Origin: Emiliania huxleyi CCMP1516
Lineage: Eukaryota > Haptophyta > Isochrysidales > Noelaerhabdaceae
DNA: 64,000 nt
Assembly: GCF_000372725.1 (NCBI RefSeq)
Contig: NW_005201412.1
Location: forward strand, 201,643 to 265,642
Direction: 5' to 3'
A program made the translations under genes and the position numbers. Shown here one piece after another: positions 19,240-30,372 of this stretch. The notes below the pieces were generated by a model. It made no database searches. It saw nothing but the letters and a program-made list of their open reading frames with translations, and was not told the DNA's origin. Numbering within the stretch: position 1 is the first letter of the stretch; each line of letters opens with the position of its first letter.

Positions 19240-21057
19240 CAGGGTTGCCAGGTGAGAGCGAATGGCGCGATTCACGCCTCGCACAACAGAGAGAGAGATG
19301 CGCTCTGCATGGTGGGACATAAAAGAGAGCGAGTACTTGGGCGAGTAGGCCGTGCGGTCAACGCTGCCGCGCGCGACTTTGCGCGCGAGGCGGCGCAGCT
19401 TGAGAACGGCGGTGGGCGAGAAGCCGCCGCCGAACGTCTCGTGGAGCAGCAGGTTGAAGTTGTTGCGCTTGACAAAGATCGCGTCGTGGTAGAAACCGCG
19501 ATGCGCCTTGACGTAGCCGTGGCCGTTCTTGTGGTCGAAGGGTTGGCCGGGCTGCCCGCGCGCCTTGCAGCCCACATGTTTAGGCGGCGGGCCTTCTCTT
19601 CGGTGTTGCCGAAGGCGTAGGAGTGGCCAACGGAGGCGGGCGTGCCGCCACTCGAGGCGTTGCCAACGCCCGGCGAGGAGGTCTTGAGGAGGGGCGTCCA
19701 GAGACTGATTTCATTCACCTCATCGCATCCTCCCGGGCCAGCGTGGGGTTCCGCGAGGTCGACATTGTACCCCTCGTTGTACTGCCGGGTGGCGGGTGAG
19801 CTCTGGTTTCTCCTTGTCGCCGTGCACGACCGGCGCGTTGGCCGGGGCGCGCATCGCGTCCGCCCAGGCGGCGAGCTGAGGGAGGGTGTAGAGGATGTAG
19901 AGTGTAGAGCGCTGTAGAGCTGTAGAGATGTAGAGCGCTGTAGAGCTGTAGAGCTCTACATCCGGCGCGTGACGATGTGAGTCGCCTGTAGAGCGATGTA
20001 GAGCGCGATTTTGCTGTAGAGTTTGTTGTAGAGGCTCTACAGCCAAACCGCCGGGAAGGCAGTGACTCAAAGAGGTCGAGCCGCGCTAATGGGGTGTCTC
20101 CGAGCTTACTGGAGCTCTGATGGACAGCCCTGGCTATCCCTGACACACAGAGAGTCACTCTGACGGCACACAACACCCTATGACTGCGTCATGACCAGCC
20201 TGCCATGTGTCGCCGGTGCCGCATTCGTCGCTGTGCTTCTTTAGCAGCCGGTGGACTGTCGGCTGCGAGGACGGTCGCATTTGCGCGAGGCGAGGCGAGC
20301 ATTCAGACGCGTTGCATGCGCCATGCTCGCGCCAGCGCGTGCGGGAGCTCCTGGCTGAGCGTTGAGTCCAGGCGAGTTGCGCTGGCCACTATCGCTACGC
20401 CGAGCCGAGCTGGCTGACGCGCCGAGGCGCCGGCCAGTCGCAGCCGTGAGGCATGCCACAGCAGCAGAGGCACCTGCCACCCATTGGGCGGGCAGACAGA
20501 AGGCCAGGGCAGCACTGGCAAGTGCAACGCGCCTCATGTCGGAGAGCGACCGTGCCTCGTTCGCCGCTTATGATGTAGAGTTTGTTGTAGAGATTTCACG
20601 TTGTAGAGCGCCTCTACATCGCTCTACAGGCGACTCACATCGTCACGCGGCGGATGTAGAGCTCTACAGCTCTACAGCGCTCTCCAGCGCTCTACATCTC
20701 TACAGCTCTACAGCGCTCTACACTCTACATCCTCTACACCCTCCCTCAGGCGGCGAGGACGCCGTCGTGGGGCCGCCGGTGGTGGGCCTTGTTGTAAAGG
20801 TAGTCGCCGAAGAAATCGACTGGCATGCCCCGCTCGAGCGCGACCCGAAGGGTGGGAAGCGCCACGGAGAGCCAAAGGCCGAGCTTCCGCTGGAGCTCGT
20901 CCTGGAGGGCGTCGGAGGAGAGGGCGGTGGCGTACGTGCCGTCGACACGGACATCGAGGGCTTTGCCGGCGAAAGGCGTTGAGGCGGAGACGAAGCGCGC
21001 GGCGTCGCGGTTGTTGACGGCGCTGTCTCCGAGGGACGGGTTGTTCTTGACGTTCAT
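19240..21057 (-). pseudogene. Unknown gene split by an inverted-repeat element
   Basis: Reading minus from the ATG at 21057, the frame (MNVKNNPSLGDSAVNN...) runs to ...HHRRPHDGVLAA and hits a stop at the element boundary near 20750. It resumes exactly after the element at 19875 with LAAWADAMRAPANAPVVHGD. Removing 19876-20749 and one duplicated flank gives a continuous frame. Further on, two frame changes are needed (near 19785 and 19575) to read RQYNEGYNVDLAEPHAGPGG, then GHSYAFGNTEEKARRLNMW, then FDHKNGHGYVKAHRGFYHD and IFVKRNNFNLLLHETFGGGF. These may be short introns, assembly errors or decay. I do not recognise the family. Confidence 0.5.
19866..20757. mobile_element. Non-autonomous inverted-repeat element (~874 bp)
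   Basis: The ends are long inverted copies made of TGTAGAG-rich sequence: about 19876-20040 against 20571-20749, with termini CTGAGGGAGGG / CCCTCCCTCAG. AGGCGGCGAG occurs on both sides (19866-19875 and 20748-20757), giving an 8-10 bp target duplication depending on where the terminus is drawn. The interior (20050-20570) has no transposase-like frame. Size, long terminal repeats and duplication length fit a Mutator-like or fold-back MITE. Confidence 0.75.
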
Positions 21058-21506
21058 ATGAGTGAAAAAGAAAGAAAGAAAACGGACAACCCAAGGGCGG
21101 GATGGAGGACGGCACGCCGCCACCACACACAGGGATTTTAAGGAGAGGGGTGTGATGCGCTAGCCATCGCCCACCCTAGGGAGTCTGCCTCTTCCTATCT
21201 CTCTTCGCAGTCTCTCCCCGATTCTCGCTGCAACCTTCATGCCACCTTGCGGTCGTCTCACTCTCGTCGTTCTCTCTCCTGTCGCTTCTTCCTCTGTCGC
21301 GTCGCTCTCCTCTGCCTCATCCTGCGACGGCGCCGCCGCCTGCCGCTCCCTTGCTCTCGCTTCTTCTCTCACGTTTCGATTCTTCGAGTTTCTTCAATCT
21401 CAGACGCCGGGTTTACAAATTTCGCTTTCAGGGCGTGCGGCTGTGAGCCATGGAAAGAGAGATCCTTCGCTCGACCGCATCCGTGCCGTGCTGAGCGTAA
21501 CTCGGG
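21057..21506. other. E2 copy and upstream region of kinase gene
   Basis: 21057-21130 is another E2 piece in minus orientation starting with (GAAA)n. The pyrimidine-rich stretch 21180-21420 probably contains the promoter and 5' UTR of the kinase at 21507. Confidence 0.45.
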
Positions 21507-24222
21507 ATGGCCGAGTGCGAGGCGGTGGAGGATCGGTACGTGTTGCATGAGCGCATCGGCCGCGGCTCCTTTGGCGAGGTCTGGCGCGGCCAGGACCGCC
21601 AAACGGGCGAGGTGGTTGCGATCAAAGTCATTGACCTCGACCAGGCTGAGGATGAGATTGACGACATCGTGCAGGAGATCAAGGTGATGGCGCTGTGCGA
21701 GTCCGCCTTTGTCACCCAATACTACGGCTCCCACGTCTCGGGAAGTCAGCTATACATCATCATGGCGCGCCCGCCCTTGCCACGGCCTCCGTTGCAGCCA
21801 TCTCCTCATCGATCCCGCCGCCGAGCCCGCCAGCGCCGCCTGCACCGCAGGAGTACGTGGGCGGCGGCTCGATCCTTGACATGATGGACGCCTTCCCCCT
21901 CACCGAGCCCTACATCAAGACCATCCTGCACGACGTGCTGCGCGGGCAGCCCCGCCCGCCTCTCCCTCCCTCGCCTCGCTCGCTCGCTCGCTCCCTCGCT
22001 CGCTGCCTCCCTCCCCAGCGCCAGCCACCGCACGCGCCTCTCGACGGGCGGCGCCTCGCGCGGGCAGGCTCGACTACCTCCACACCGAGGGCAAGATTCA
22101 CCGCGACATCAAGGCGGCCAACGTGCTGCTCGCCGAGGATGGGGCCGTCAAGCTGGCAGACTTTGGCGTGGCGGGCCAGATCACGGCGACCATGTCCAAG
22201 TGCTGCACTTTCGTCGGCACGCCCTTCTGGATGGCGCCCGAGGTGATCCAGCAGCAAAACTACGACTGCAAGGCCGACATCTGGTCCCTCGGCGCCGCCG
22301 CCGCCTCGAGACGGACAGAGGCAGGCCGCGGGACGCTTCTCACCGCTCCAGGCGTGAACAGGCATCACCGCGCTCGAGATGTGCCTGGGCGAGCCGCCGC
22401 ACGCGGACGTCCACCCGATGAAGGTCCTCCTCCTCATCCCCGACATGGAGCCGCCACAGCTGCAGGGCGGGAAGTGGTCCGCCGAGTTCCGCGACTTTGT
22501 CGGCTGCTGCCTCAAGCGGAGCGCGCCCGAGCGGCCCACCGCGCAGGAGCTGCTGCAGCACCCTTGGGTGAGGCAGCCGAGCGCCAAGCTCACCGACCTC
22601 ATCAAGCGGTACGAGAAGGAGATCGGCTGCAAGCCGCACCAGCTGACAGGCGACACTTCCCCTAGACACTTCCTAGACTTCCTAGACACTTCCTAGACAC
22701 CTGCTAGACACTTCTAAGCCCACCAGCTGACGGGCGAGCGATGAGGGAGGAGCGGAGCGCGCGTCGCCCCCCCTAACCTAACCCGGAGCCATCCCCGCAC
22801 AGGCGAGAAGAAGGAGAGGCTCACGCAAGGCCGGGCAGCAAGTAATTAAGTAATTAATTAATTGCAGGCGAGAAGAAGGAGCGGCTCACGCAAGGCCGGG
22901 CAGCTTCGCGCTCCAAGCCCGCCTACGCCACGCCCGCGCCGCCCCCCCCTCCCGCCGCCGGCTGGGACTTCGGAGACGACTCGAACGAATGGCGCAGAGC
23001 ACACCGCCCCCGCGCGGCTTGGCAGCAGGAGCCTCGCCGGAGCCCTGTTCCTGGATGCTTCCCCGTAGGAGCGAGCGGCCTCCTTCCTACGACACCTCCT
23101 CCTCGGACCTCTCCCGCTACCGCCACTCCTCCAACTCCTCGATCACGTCGCCCAGCGCCTCCCCCAGAGAGAGCGGGCAGAGGCAGTCGGCCGGCACGCC
23201 GAAAAGCAGACACTCGGCCGCGCCACTCTCTCCGGGCGGTGAGGCGCAGAGCTCAGTCGCGTCCCTCGTCGTCGCGCCCGTCCTCGCGCGGCAGCTCGGC
23301 GCGCCATCTCCACACATCTCCACACATCTCCACACATCTCCACACATACACATCTCCACACATCTCCACACATCTCCACACATACACATCTCCACACATC
23401 TCCACACATCTCCACACATCTCCACACATCTCCACACATCTCCACACATCTCCCCACAGCCTCCACACATCTCCCCACATCTCCCCATAGCCTCCACAGG
23501 CCTCGCACCGGCGCACCACCCCTTCCCTCCCTCCTCGTTCCCCGCCCGCTGCCCCAGGCGTGCACCGGGACAAGGCGGTGCAAAAGGCGCTCGCGCAGCT
23601 CAAGCTGGCGTTCGACCACCTCGAGAAGCTCCGCCCCTCCATCTCCCGCGACGTGCGCCAACCCTCCCGCATCTCCCCACACCTCGCCCCTCCACCTCCC
23701 CAGCACCCCCCTCCATCTCCCGCGACGTGCGCCCGCCGAGAGGCTCCTCCTCACCACACCCTCGCCCGACCACGCGCACTCTTCCTCGCCTCCCCGCAGG
23801 TGCTGATGCAGATGTTCGAGCTCGTCGTCTCGTCCAAGAACCCGCACGTCTCCTCTCTCATGCCGCCCGCCGTCGCGGCGCTCGCTCGCGCCCCGCCCCC
23901 CTCCTCGCCCGGACCACCCCTGGGAGCACCCGGCTTGCCGCCCTCGCGCCCCTCCGCCAGCTGAGACGAGCTCGCGCCGGCCGCGGAGAATTCGCCGCCC
24001 TCGGGGATCTGCACAGCCTCCCGCCCCGACTGCCTGGGCTGGGGGGCAGCGGGAGGGCAGCGGGAGAGCCAGGGCGCGGCGAGGGCCGCCGCCTCTGGCG
24101 CAGGAGCCGCTCCCGGCCCGGCTGCCGGCTCGCAGAGGCGAGAGCTGGCACTGTTTGTCTACTCGTGGGACCGCCTGCACACCTCCTTCCGCCGTTTTGG
24201 CGTTTCCCTCCTTCGCCTGTAG
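21507..24222 (+). CDS. STE20/MST-family Ser/Thr protein kinase
   Basis: Exons: 21507-21764, 21851-21945, 22068-22291, 22362-22649, 22868 to about 23070 (end unsure), about 23070-23298, 23558-23652, 23800 onward. Kinase hallmarks: glycine loop GRGSFGEV (residues 18-25), VAIK lysine (residue 40), [55 protein letters not shown]. These are typical of GCK-III/MST kinases that act in cell polarity, stress and cytoskeletal signalling. After the domain come [11 protein letters not shown], a Pro/Ala stretch, [11 protein letters not shown] and a Ser-rich linker, then a helical [20 protein letters not shown] region. Introns 1-4 and 23299-23557 are GC-AG; 23653-23799 is GT-AG. The last exon(s) and the stop at 24222 (frame ...[20 protein letters not shown]...) are tentative. 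Confidence 0.85.
22637..22904 (+). repeat. Intron with two nested exon-edge duplications
   Basis: The exon end CACCAGCTGACAGGCGA (22637-22653) recurs at 22721-22737 with one change after a (CACTTCCTAGA)n filler. The following exon start is doubled too: 22801-22839 and 22866-22904 match in 38 of 39 bases, separated by 26 A/T-rich bases (AAGTAATTAAGTAATTAATT...). Splicing to the second acceptor keeps the frame; using the first would run into TAA inside the filler. Confidence 0.85.
23299..23557 (+). repeat. Minisatellite-filled intron (CATCTCCACA units)
   Basis: About 23307-23500 consists of many copies of a 10-base CATCTCCACA unit with a few CATACA variants and CATCTCCCCA near the end. It lies wholly inside a GC-AG intron that joins RQLG to VHRDKA in frame. 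Confidence 0.8.
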
Positions 24223-24862
24223 TACGTCTCGCCGAGCTCGACCCGCACCCGACGGACAGGAGCCGAGTCGCGAGTGACACTGTGACACATACACATATAC
24301 ACGAGTCCGCCGAGCGCCGCGCTCCTGCGATTTTACTTATTGGGCAAACGAATGTACACTTATGCTTTTCCCATACATGGAAATCTCTACGCAACATCGG
24401 AAGATGCTTGGACTGTCTAGATAGATCGTATATAGATGCCTTTTATATATAGAGATCTCTTATAAGTGGCAAAAATCTCCTGCCAAGAGACGAAGCAGTA
24501 GATTGAAGAACTGGTTCAGGCAAATCCTCTCCAGTGTAGATGCTCGAGAGGAGTCTGAGATGTCGAGTTGGTGCGTGCAGTCGCTTGTGATCTTGCGACA
24601 GAGGTGGAGATTCTGACTTCGCGCCAAAGAAAGGCGCCTATAGATCGTGTGGGCCGACTGGAGATTGCAAAATGGCGCGAAAAGAGGGTGGAGATCCTTT
24701 TGCATTGTGAATGAATCCATAGCGCATCTCCTTGAAGGTTTTAGCCCCCCTCCTCCCCCGGGCCCCCGAGTCGAGATTGGAGAATGGAGATTGCTGATTG
24801 GAGATGGAGATCGGAGATCTGACTGAATCTCCGGCCTAACTAAGATGACTTAATCCACAATC
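24223..24862. other. Intergenic, A/T-richer than average
   Basis: No gene is seen. Contains TATATAGA stretches near 24425-24455 and GGAGAT-rich sequence at 24775-24830. Likely 3' UTRs of the converging neighbours. Confidence 0.4.
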
Positions 24863-26333
24863 TCAATCTTCGATCTTTAGTCTTAAATGGGGAACCGGAC
24901 AGGGCCGTCCTGACAGGAGGGGTCTACTGCGGTACCCTGGCGAGAGGGCGAGACTTGTGGGCGCGTCGTGTCCGTGGGGTGAGAGAGATCCACCGCCCCA
25001 TTCCCAGCCTGTTGCTTTGGTGGTCGGGTCTGGGAGCTCAAACCTATCGATTTCCATTGGAATGTCGTGGGGGGCGGAGCGCGTGCCTAGCGACGAGATC
25101 ATCTGCTCCAACTCCTCGATCGGCTCGCGCAGCACGTGGTTGAGTGTGCTGTCCCCGTGCGCGCCGCACCGGGCCATCTGGTTGAGGTCGTACGGCCCCT
25201 CCTCCTCGATGCGCCTACGCTCCGCCGCCACCGCCGCCACAAAGTCGGCGTCGTCCGCGCTCCCAAACAGGTACTCGCCGCTGCCCCCGCCGCCGCCCCC
25301 ACCAGCGGCGTCGCCGTCGCCGTCGCCGTCACCGTCGCCGTCGCCGCGAGGCTCGCCTGCTGCCGAACGCTTCTTCCTCGCCGCCGGCTTGTTCCCGCGG
25401 CTCTCGGTCTGCACCGCGACGGCCGCCGCACGGATCCACATCTCGAGGGTGCCGAGGTCGAGCTGGACTTTGGGCTTGTCCTTGGAGTTGCCGCCTGGTC
25501 GGAAGCATCCCGGCAAGGAGGCCTCCAAGGCGGCCCGCAGCTGCAGCGGCATGTTCTCCTGCGGCGGTAAGGGCGGGTGTGTCTACCGCTGCAGGAGAAT
25601 TCACAGTCTTGCGTGTGAAAGTGTTGAGAGTGGGGTGGGGGCGGCGCACCTTGGGCATGGCGGCAAAGTCGAACTTGGCCGGTGCAAGCCGGACGGCGGG
25701 AAGTGTCTGCAATTTACTCGAGTACCGCGCCTTCTTCCCCGGAGAGTAGAAGTTGAACTTGCCCGGGGCCGCTGGGGCGCGGCTGCGCGCAGCGCCTCTG
25801 TTCACAGCAGCGGGCCGCGGCGGACGACGTTGTGCCTGCTGCTGCTGCTGCCGGGCCCCGGCCCCTGCCGGTCGGCCCGAACGCTCTCCAGCCGAAGGCC
25901 CTCCCGCATCGGCCGCGTCCGGCGGCGGGCTCCCATGTTGCGGAGCTCCGGCAGGCGGCTGGCCCGTAGGCGGCGGCGAGCCGATCGGCGCCAGCGGCAA
26001 GCGGGCGGCCGGTGCTCTGGCCGCCTGAGGCTGCGGCCGAGGCTGGCCGCCGCTCGGCGCCGAGCGTGCCGCGGCAGCTGGTCCACGCTTGGGCGGAGGC
26101 TCGACCCGCGGAACCGCATGCACAGGCGCGCGTGCGCGAGCGTCGCACGCAGTGGCGGCGAGCGGCAGAGAAGGGTCGCCCCCAATGGGCGTCGCGAAGG
26201 CGATAGGCGTCGGGGGCTGAGTCGGCGGGAGCGGTGCGTCCGCGTTGCCCAGCCGCGGGGACTCCACCGCGCGCACAAGCACTGGCGTGTGGAGATGCTG
26301 TATAGGTGGTTGCATGGCCCAAGGCCTCTCCAT
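24863..26333 (-). CDS. Hypothetical Pro/Ala-rich protein, two exons
   Basis: Exon 25650-26333 joins 24863-25558 across a GT-AG intron (25559-25649), giving 459 residues. The N-terminal half is low-complexity Pro/Ala/Gln (including QQQQQAQRRPPRP). Then comes GKFNFYSPGKKARYSSKLQT, KFDFAAMPKENMPLQLRAAL and LDLGTLEMWIRAAAVAVQ, a better-conserved-looking core. A (GD)n-(G)n tract from a GGCGAC repeat lies at ~25300-25340, followed by GEYLFGSADDADFVAAVAAE. I do not recognise a family. The end of the second exon runs into sequence that may be intronic or UTR, so the last ~45 residues are uncertain. Confidence 0.55.
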
Positions 26334-26930
26334 GCTACCTGCCCTCTACCTGCCGCTACCCGCCCGGCGCCTCCGAGCTTGGCTGGTCATCGTGGTAGTA
26401 ATCGCCGAAAGTCGCCGGGAACCACACGTTACCGCCCGTAGCCATCCGCAATCATAGGACGGCTTACGCAACGGTTGGACGTGCGCAAGGGTGATGTCAA
26501 GAGCGCTGCACGGCCAGCGGCAGCAGCAGCAGCAACAGCAGCATCAGCCACCCAGCGCGACGGCGCCGGCGTGCTCGTGGGTGCGGCCGCGCCCCCGCCG
26601 CCGGGGCGCGCGACGTGGGTCCTCGCTGGACGGGCTGCCCCGCGGCGGCAGGGCGTAGCGAGATGGGCGGTAGAGGGGCAGGGGCCGCGCGACGGTCGGC
26701 GAGACAGCAGAGGGAGGACTCAGAGGGGGCGAAGGTTTTGAGTCTCGCATCAAACTGGATGCATGTGTTCAAAAGAAAGTACCGACTCCACCAATACAAT
26801 GGGTGTGCATCCCGGCATGCGAGACTCGCGAGCGCAGACGCGAAGGCGGGCGCGCAAGGACTAAGTGTGCTGCACACCCGCTCCACACTGCGTCCCAGAC
26901 CGAAATACGTACACAAGGACACTCGGACGC
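26334..26930. other. Intergenic with CAG-rich repeat
   Basis: A short (CAG/CAA)n stretch lies at about 26517-26545. No gene can be supported; the region likely holds the promoter of the 24.9-26.3 kb gene. Confidence 0.4.
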
Positions 26931-29274
26931 TCAAAGGGGATACTCCTCGAGTGTGGCCGACTGACCGTGGAGCTCAGCTGGCGAGGGCACGGGAGTTGAG
27001 CTCGCCACCCAGCCCAGGCCGAGGACGTATTTGGGGTCGGGGATGGAGGGAGGCGGAGCACCCACCGAGGCGCCGTCCACCGGCATCGAGCCGTTGAACG
27101 TGGCGACGCCGACACGCACCGTCAGCAAGCGCGCCGCTGGCTCGTAGTCGATGCAGTGCGCCGAGCGGCTGCCGCACCCTCCTGTGGCACCCAGCTCGTC
27201 CTTTGCGCGCAGCTGGCTCTCGTCTGCGGCTGAGAGAGGGGTGGGGGAGACCAGGGCAAAGCGATGCGTGACCTTGGCTGTCGACGGCAGCTCCACGGCG
27301 AGGAAACCAAGGAAGCTCTGCGCGTCCTCGGAGCTCTTGATCGAGGCACGGTAGATGATGCGGTCCGTGTCCGACATGCCCGCCCCCTTCCCCGAGCGCT
27401 GGTACATGTCGGGCCAGCATGGCAACGCCATCACATTCTCGGGCGGCCAGTTCTTCAAGTGCAGCACCATTGGGTCGAGCGCCGAGACCTTGTCGACGCG
27501 GTCGATGAAGGCTGCCTGGGAGGGGAGAGGGGCAGATCAATTAGTGAGGGACGCGGGGGGTAAGGGGGGGGCAGGTGTGTGTGTGTGTGGAGAGAGGAGT
27601 TGCGACGCGGGCGAGGCGAGGGGGCGAAGAGAGCGCGCGCGCACACACCAGCATATCTTGATGCGCCCTTTGCAGGACGGCGAGGCGGTGCAGCTCGGGA
27701 ATCACGAAGTCGATCTCGACCTTGCGCGACTCCTTGATCGACAGGTCGCGAGTGGCGACTATGTGACCCTGCAGCAAGCAGCAGTCGAAAAAGCGGACGC
27801 GAGCGGTGCCGACGGCGCACATAATCATGAACGCGCACGAGGCGCACGAGATCACGCCCTCGTGGGTGACGGTCGCCGTGTTGATCTTGACGCCGATGTC
27901 GGTCGGCACGAGTGCGCCCGTCAAGTTGAGAAACGGGCGCTGGTTGAGAGGTCGCTGCAGCAGGTCCTTGCTCTCGGGGTCGGTGGTGCAGAGCCTGAGC
28001 TCGTCGGAACCCTGCTCGAGCACGCGGAAGCCGTGGATCTCGTCGCCCGAGAAGTCCTTGCCGAACATGTACTTGATGCTGCCGTCGCCGTCCATGTACG
28101 AGAGGAACCGAACCAGCGCATCGTCGGCCTGGAACATGAGCGCCGCGCCGCGCAAGACCGGCCCGGCGGTGAGGGGGACAACGGGCAAGGCGGGCGGGCA
28201 GCGCCGGTGGCTCGAGGCTGGCCGCGGGAAGAGCGACGGCGGGAGCAACTCGGTGGTGGGCATGTCGTTCAGCGACTCGGGCATGATCGAAGCAAGCGAC
28301 GCATCCTTCCCCCAAGGCGTGAACGAGAGCGGCCTGACCGCCTGCGGCGGCGCCTATGTTGAGGGGAGAGGCGTCGCTCTGGTGCGCGCAAAGGCGGTCA
28401 TGGGGCGCGGCGCGGCTGCGAGGCGGCACCTTGTCGTTGAACTCGAAGATGAGCGTGCCCGCGACCTCCCACTCGCATCCCAGCCCGACCGCCGCGATCC
28501 CCATGACCGCCTCCGCGTCGTGCGCCTCTGCGCAGTTTGTGAGCACCACCACCTTTGGATCCTGCTGCATGCGCGCCGCGAGCTCCGTCCCAAGCAGAGA
28601 GACGATGTCGACCCGCTGGCGGATGAAGCCGGCCGGCAGCACGTCGGTGTCGCCGTCGTCAAAGTGGACACGGAAGCCGGTCATTCCCCTCTTCGTCTGC
28701 ACGACCTTCGTCACGTAGCCTGGGAACCAGCGCGCCTTTTTTTGATATCGGGCATCGACGCGGTCGCCAAGGGCAAAGGCGGCGCCCTCGGCCAGCGCGT
28801 CGTCGTCCGAGGTCGCCTCTAGTGGTGGCGGCGCTGGAGCTTCGTCCTTGTAGGCAGCGAGGTCCTCCCCGTTGTAGCACCACAAGAGCTCGGCTGTCTG
28901 GGCCGTCTCGGGGTCATTGGTCGACCCGCTCTCAATGAAGCACCGGAAGAGAACTGCAGGGCGGATGCCAGCTGCGAGGGGGCGAGCGGGGCGACTCAGA
29001 GCTGGGAGGGCGCCATACGCAGCGCCTCGCCGCACACGCTGCGCAGCGAGGGTGTGTGCAGCTCCACACTAACTGCGCGCGCGCCGGGAGGCAATAGCGC
29101 GCGCGTACCGTCGCCATTGGGCATACTGAACGCGACCTCGTAATAGCGGTCCGCGCCGTACCGAAGGGCCTGCCCGTTGTTACGACGCGACACCGCGTTC
29201 TCGCCCACGCGGCCCAGCAGGCGCCTGGCAGGCGCCGCTGGCATCCCCAGCAATTGAGGCGCCTCTCCTCTCAC
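26931..29274 (-). CDS. Unknown multi-exon protein with Tudor-like module
   Basis: Supported exons: 28430 to about 28982, 27649-28341, 26931-27515, joined by GT-AG introns 28342-28429 and 27516-27648. A further 5' exon inside 28996-29274 (RYYEVAFSMPNGDGTRALLP) can join through a 47-nt GT-AG intron near 28983-29029. The first supported exon has LGDRVDARYQKKARWFPGYV followed by FRVHFDDGDTDVLPAGFIR, the shape of a Tudor/SH3-like fold that reads methylated residues. Next is VSLLGTELAARM and LVLTNCAE-like sequence. The later exons (SYMDGDGSIKYMFGKDFSGD, LNLTGALVPTDIGVKINTAT, HLKNWPPENVMALPCWPDMY) look conserved but I do not know the family. Another open frame at 29310-29564 (MLPRTGIATYTHMGPLG...) may be its true first exon. 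Confidence 0.65.
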
Positions 29275-29309
29275 CTGCCCTCTCGTGAGCTTCCAGTGGT
29301 TTGCGTTTA

Positions 29310-29564
29310 CTAATGGAAACCTCCTGAAACTTCAACAACTCCCAGGCAGGTTTTGTGTTCCAACTCGCCACAGGCTGGGAATGGGGCGGCTACGTCAGTA
29401 GGATCTCCACCAGTCTTAAAATCTACTATCTCTACCCCAACGATCTCCTGTTCTTGCGTAGAGATTTCCATTACTCGCTTTTCCGCGCGCCCCATGACAG
29501 CACAAATGCGCATGCCCAAGGGACCCATGTGTGTGTATGTAGCTATACCGGTACGCGGTAGCAT
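29310..29564 (-). CDS. Possible first exon or separate small ORF
   Basis: 84 codons beginning MLPRTGIATYTHMGPLGMRI. It is less GC-rich than its surroundings and in the right place and strand to precede the Tudor-like gene. No join could be proved. Confidence 0.3.
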   Translation of the reverse strand: MLPRTGIATYTHMGPLGMRICAVMGRAEKRVMEISTQEQEIVGVEIVDFKTGGDPTDVAAPFPACGELEHKTCLGVVEVSGGFH

Positions 29565-29702
29565 GGAGAGAGGCGCGAGGACACGTCACACGAGATGCCG
29601 GGCCCGGGAGCCACCTGGGGCGTCTCGGCGAGCCGCGGCACCACTTGCTCCGTGCGGACCCTGCCGCGCGGGGACGCGGCCGACAGGGAGGCGGTGGAGC
29701 TA

Positions 29703-30227
29703 CTAGGCGGTGGGGCGCTCGAAGATGAGCGTCACCTGGTTGGTGCGGTCTTCTGTGTTTGAGGTCAGCGCCTCTACCACTTCGTCGAAGTTGCGTGCCT
29801 TCGCGACGTCAAAGAGCGAGAGTTGCCAGCCGATGGCCCCTCCGAAGCTGGCTGCTGTCGAGACAAGCCCGCCGCCCTGTGGCAAGCCCAGCGACCACCT
29901 TGTCGTGAAACGCAGCACGTCCCCGACGCGCTCGCCTCCCGCGCCGTCCTGCGTCACGACAACCCGACCTGCCTGTTCCTCGGCATTTAGCCCGAATGGC
30001 AGCTTGTACCTCACGACAACCGCCTCGCTCGAGTCCATCAGCGGCTTGAAGGCCACATTTGCCTTGCCGGCGCCCAGCTCCAGCTCTCCGAGCTTGAACA
30101 CCTTGTCCGCCATGGTTGCTGCAGGTGCCCGCACGGCCAACCGCGAGGCCGGCGTCGGCATCTGCGAGGCTGGCGTGAACAGCACCGCCGAGACGGGCGG
30201 CAGCCAGAGCAGGAGCGAGGCGGGCAT
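29703..30227 (-). CDS. Plastid-targeted protein of unknown function
   Basis: 174 residues, intronless. Residues 1-20 (MPASLLLWLPPVSAVLFTP) form a signal peptide, followed by a Ser/Thr/Arg/Ala stretch up to MADKVFKLG. This signal-plus-transit layout is the one used by complex plastids with extra membranes. The mature part has GKANVAFKPLMDSSEAVVVR, YKLPFGLNAE, GERVGDVLRFTTRWSLGLPQ, LVSTAASFGGAIGWQLSLFD and VVEALTSNTEDRTNQVTLIF. From memory this resembles a conserved protein of diatoms and other algae, probably stromal or thylakoid-associated; no function is known to me. Confidence 0.75.
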   Translation of the reverse strand: MPASLLLWLPPVSAVLFTPASQMPTPASRLAVRAPAATMADKVFKLGELELGAGKANVAFKPLMDSSEAVVVRYKLPFGLNAEEQAGRVVVTQDGAGGERVGDVLRFTTRWSLGLPQGGGLVSTAASFGGAIGWQLSLFDVAKARNFDEVVEALTSNTEDRTNQVTLIFERPTA

Positions 30228-30372
30228 GGGCTACAGCGAAAATCTCACGAAAGGCCCTCAGCGGGTTCCAACTTTTTGCGGGCATGGTATGGTGGGCACG
30301 GCCCAAAGGGTGGGGGGGTCCTGACCGCCCAAGACTAGCCCTGGCAGGGGGGGGGTAATGGTCCCTCGGCCT

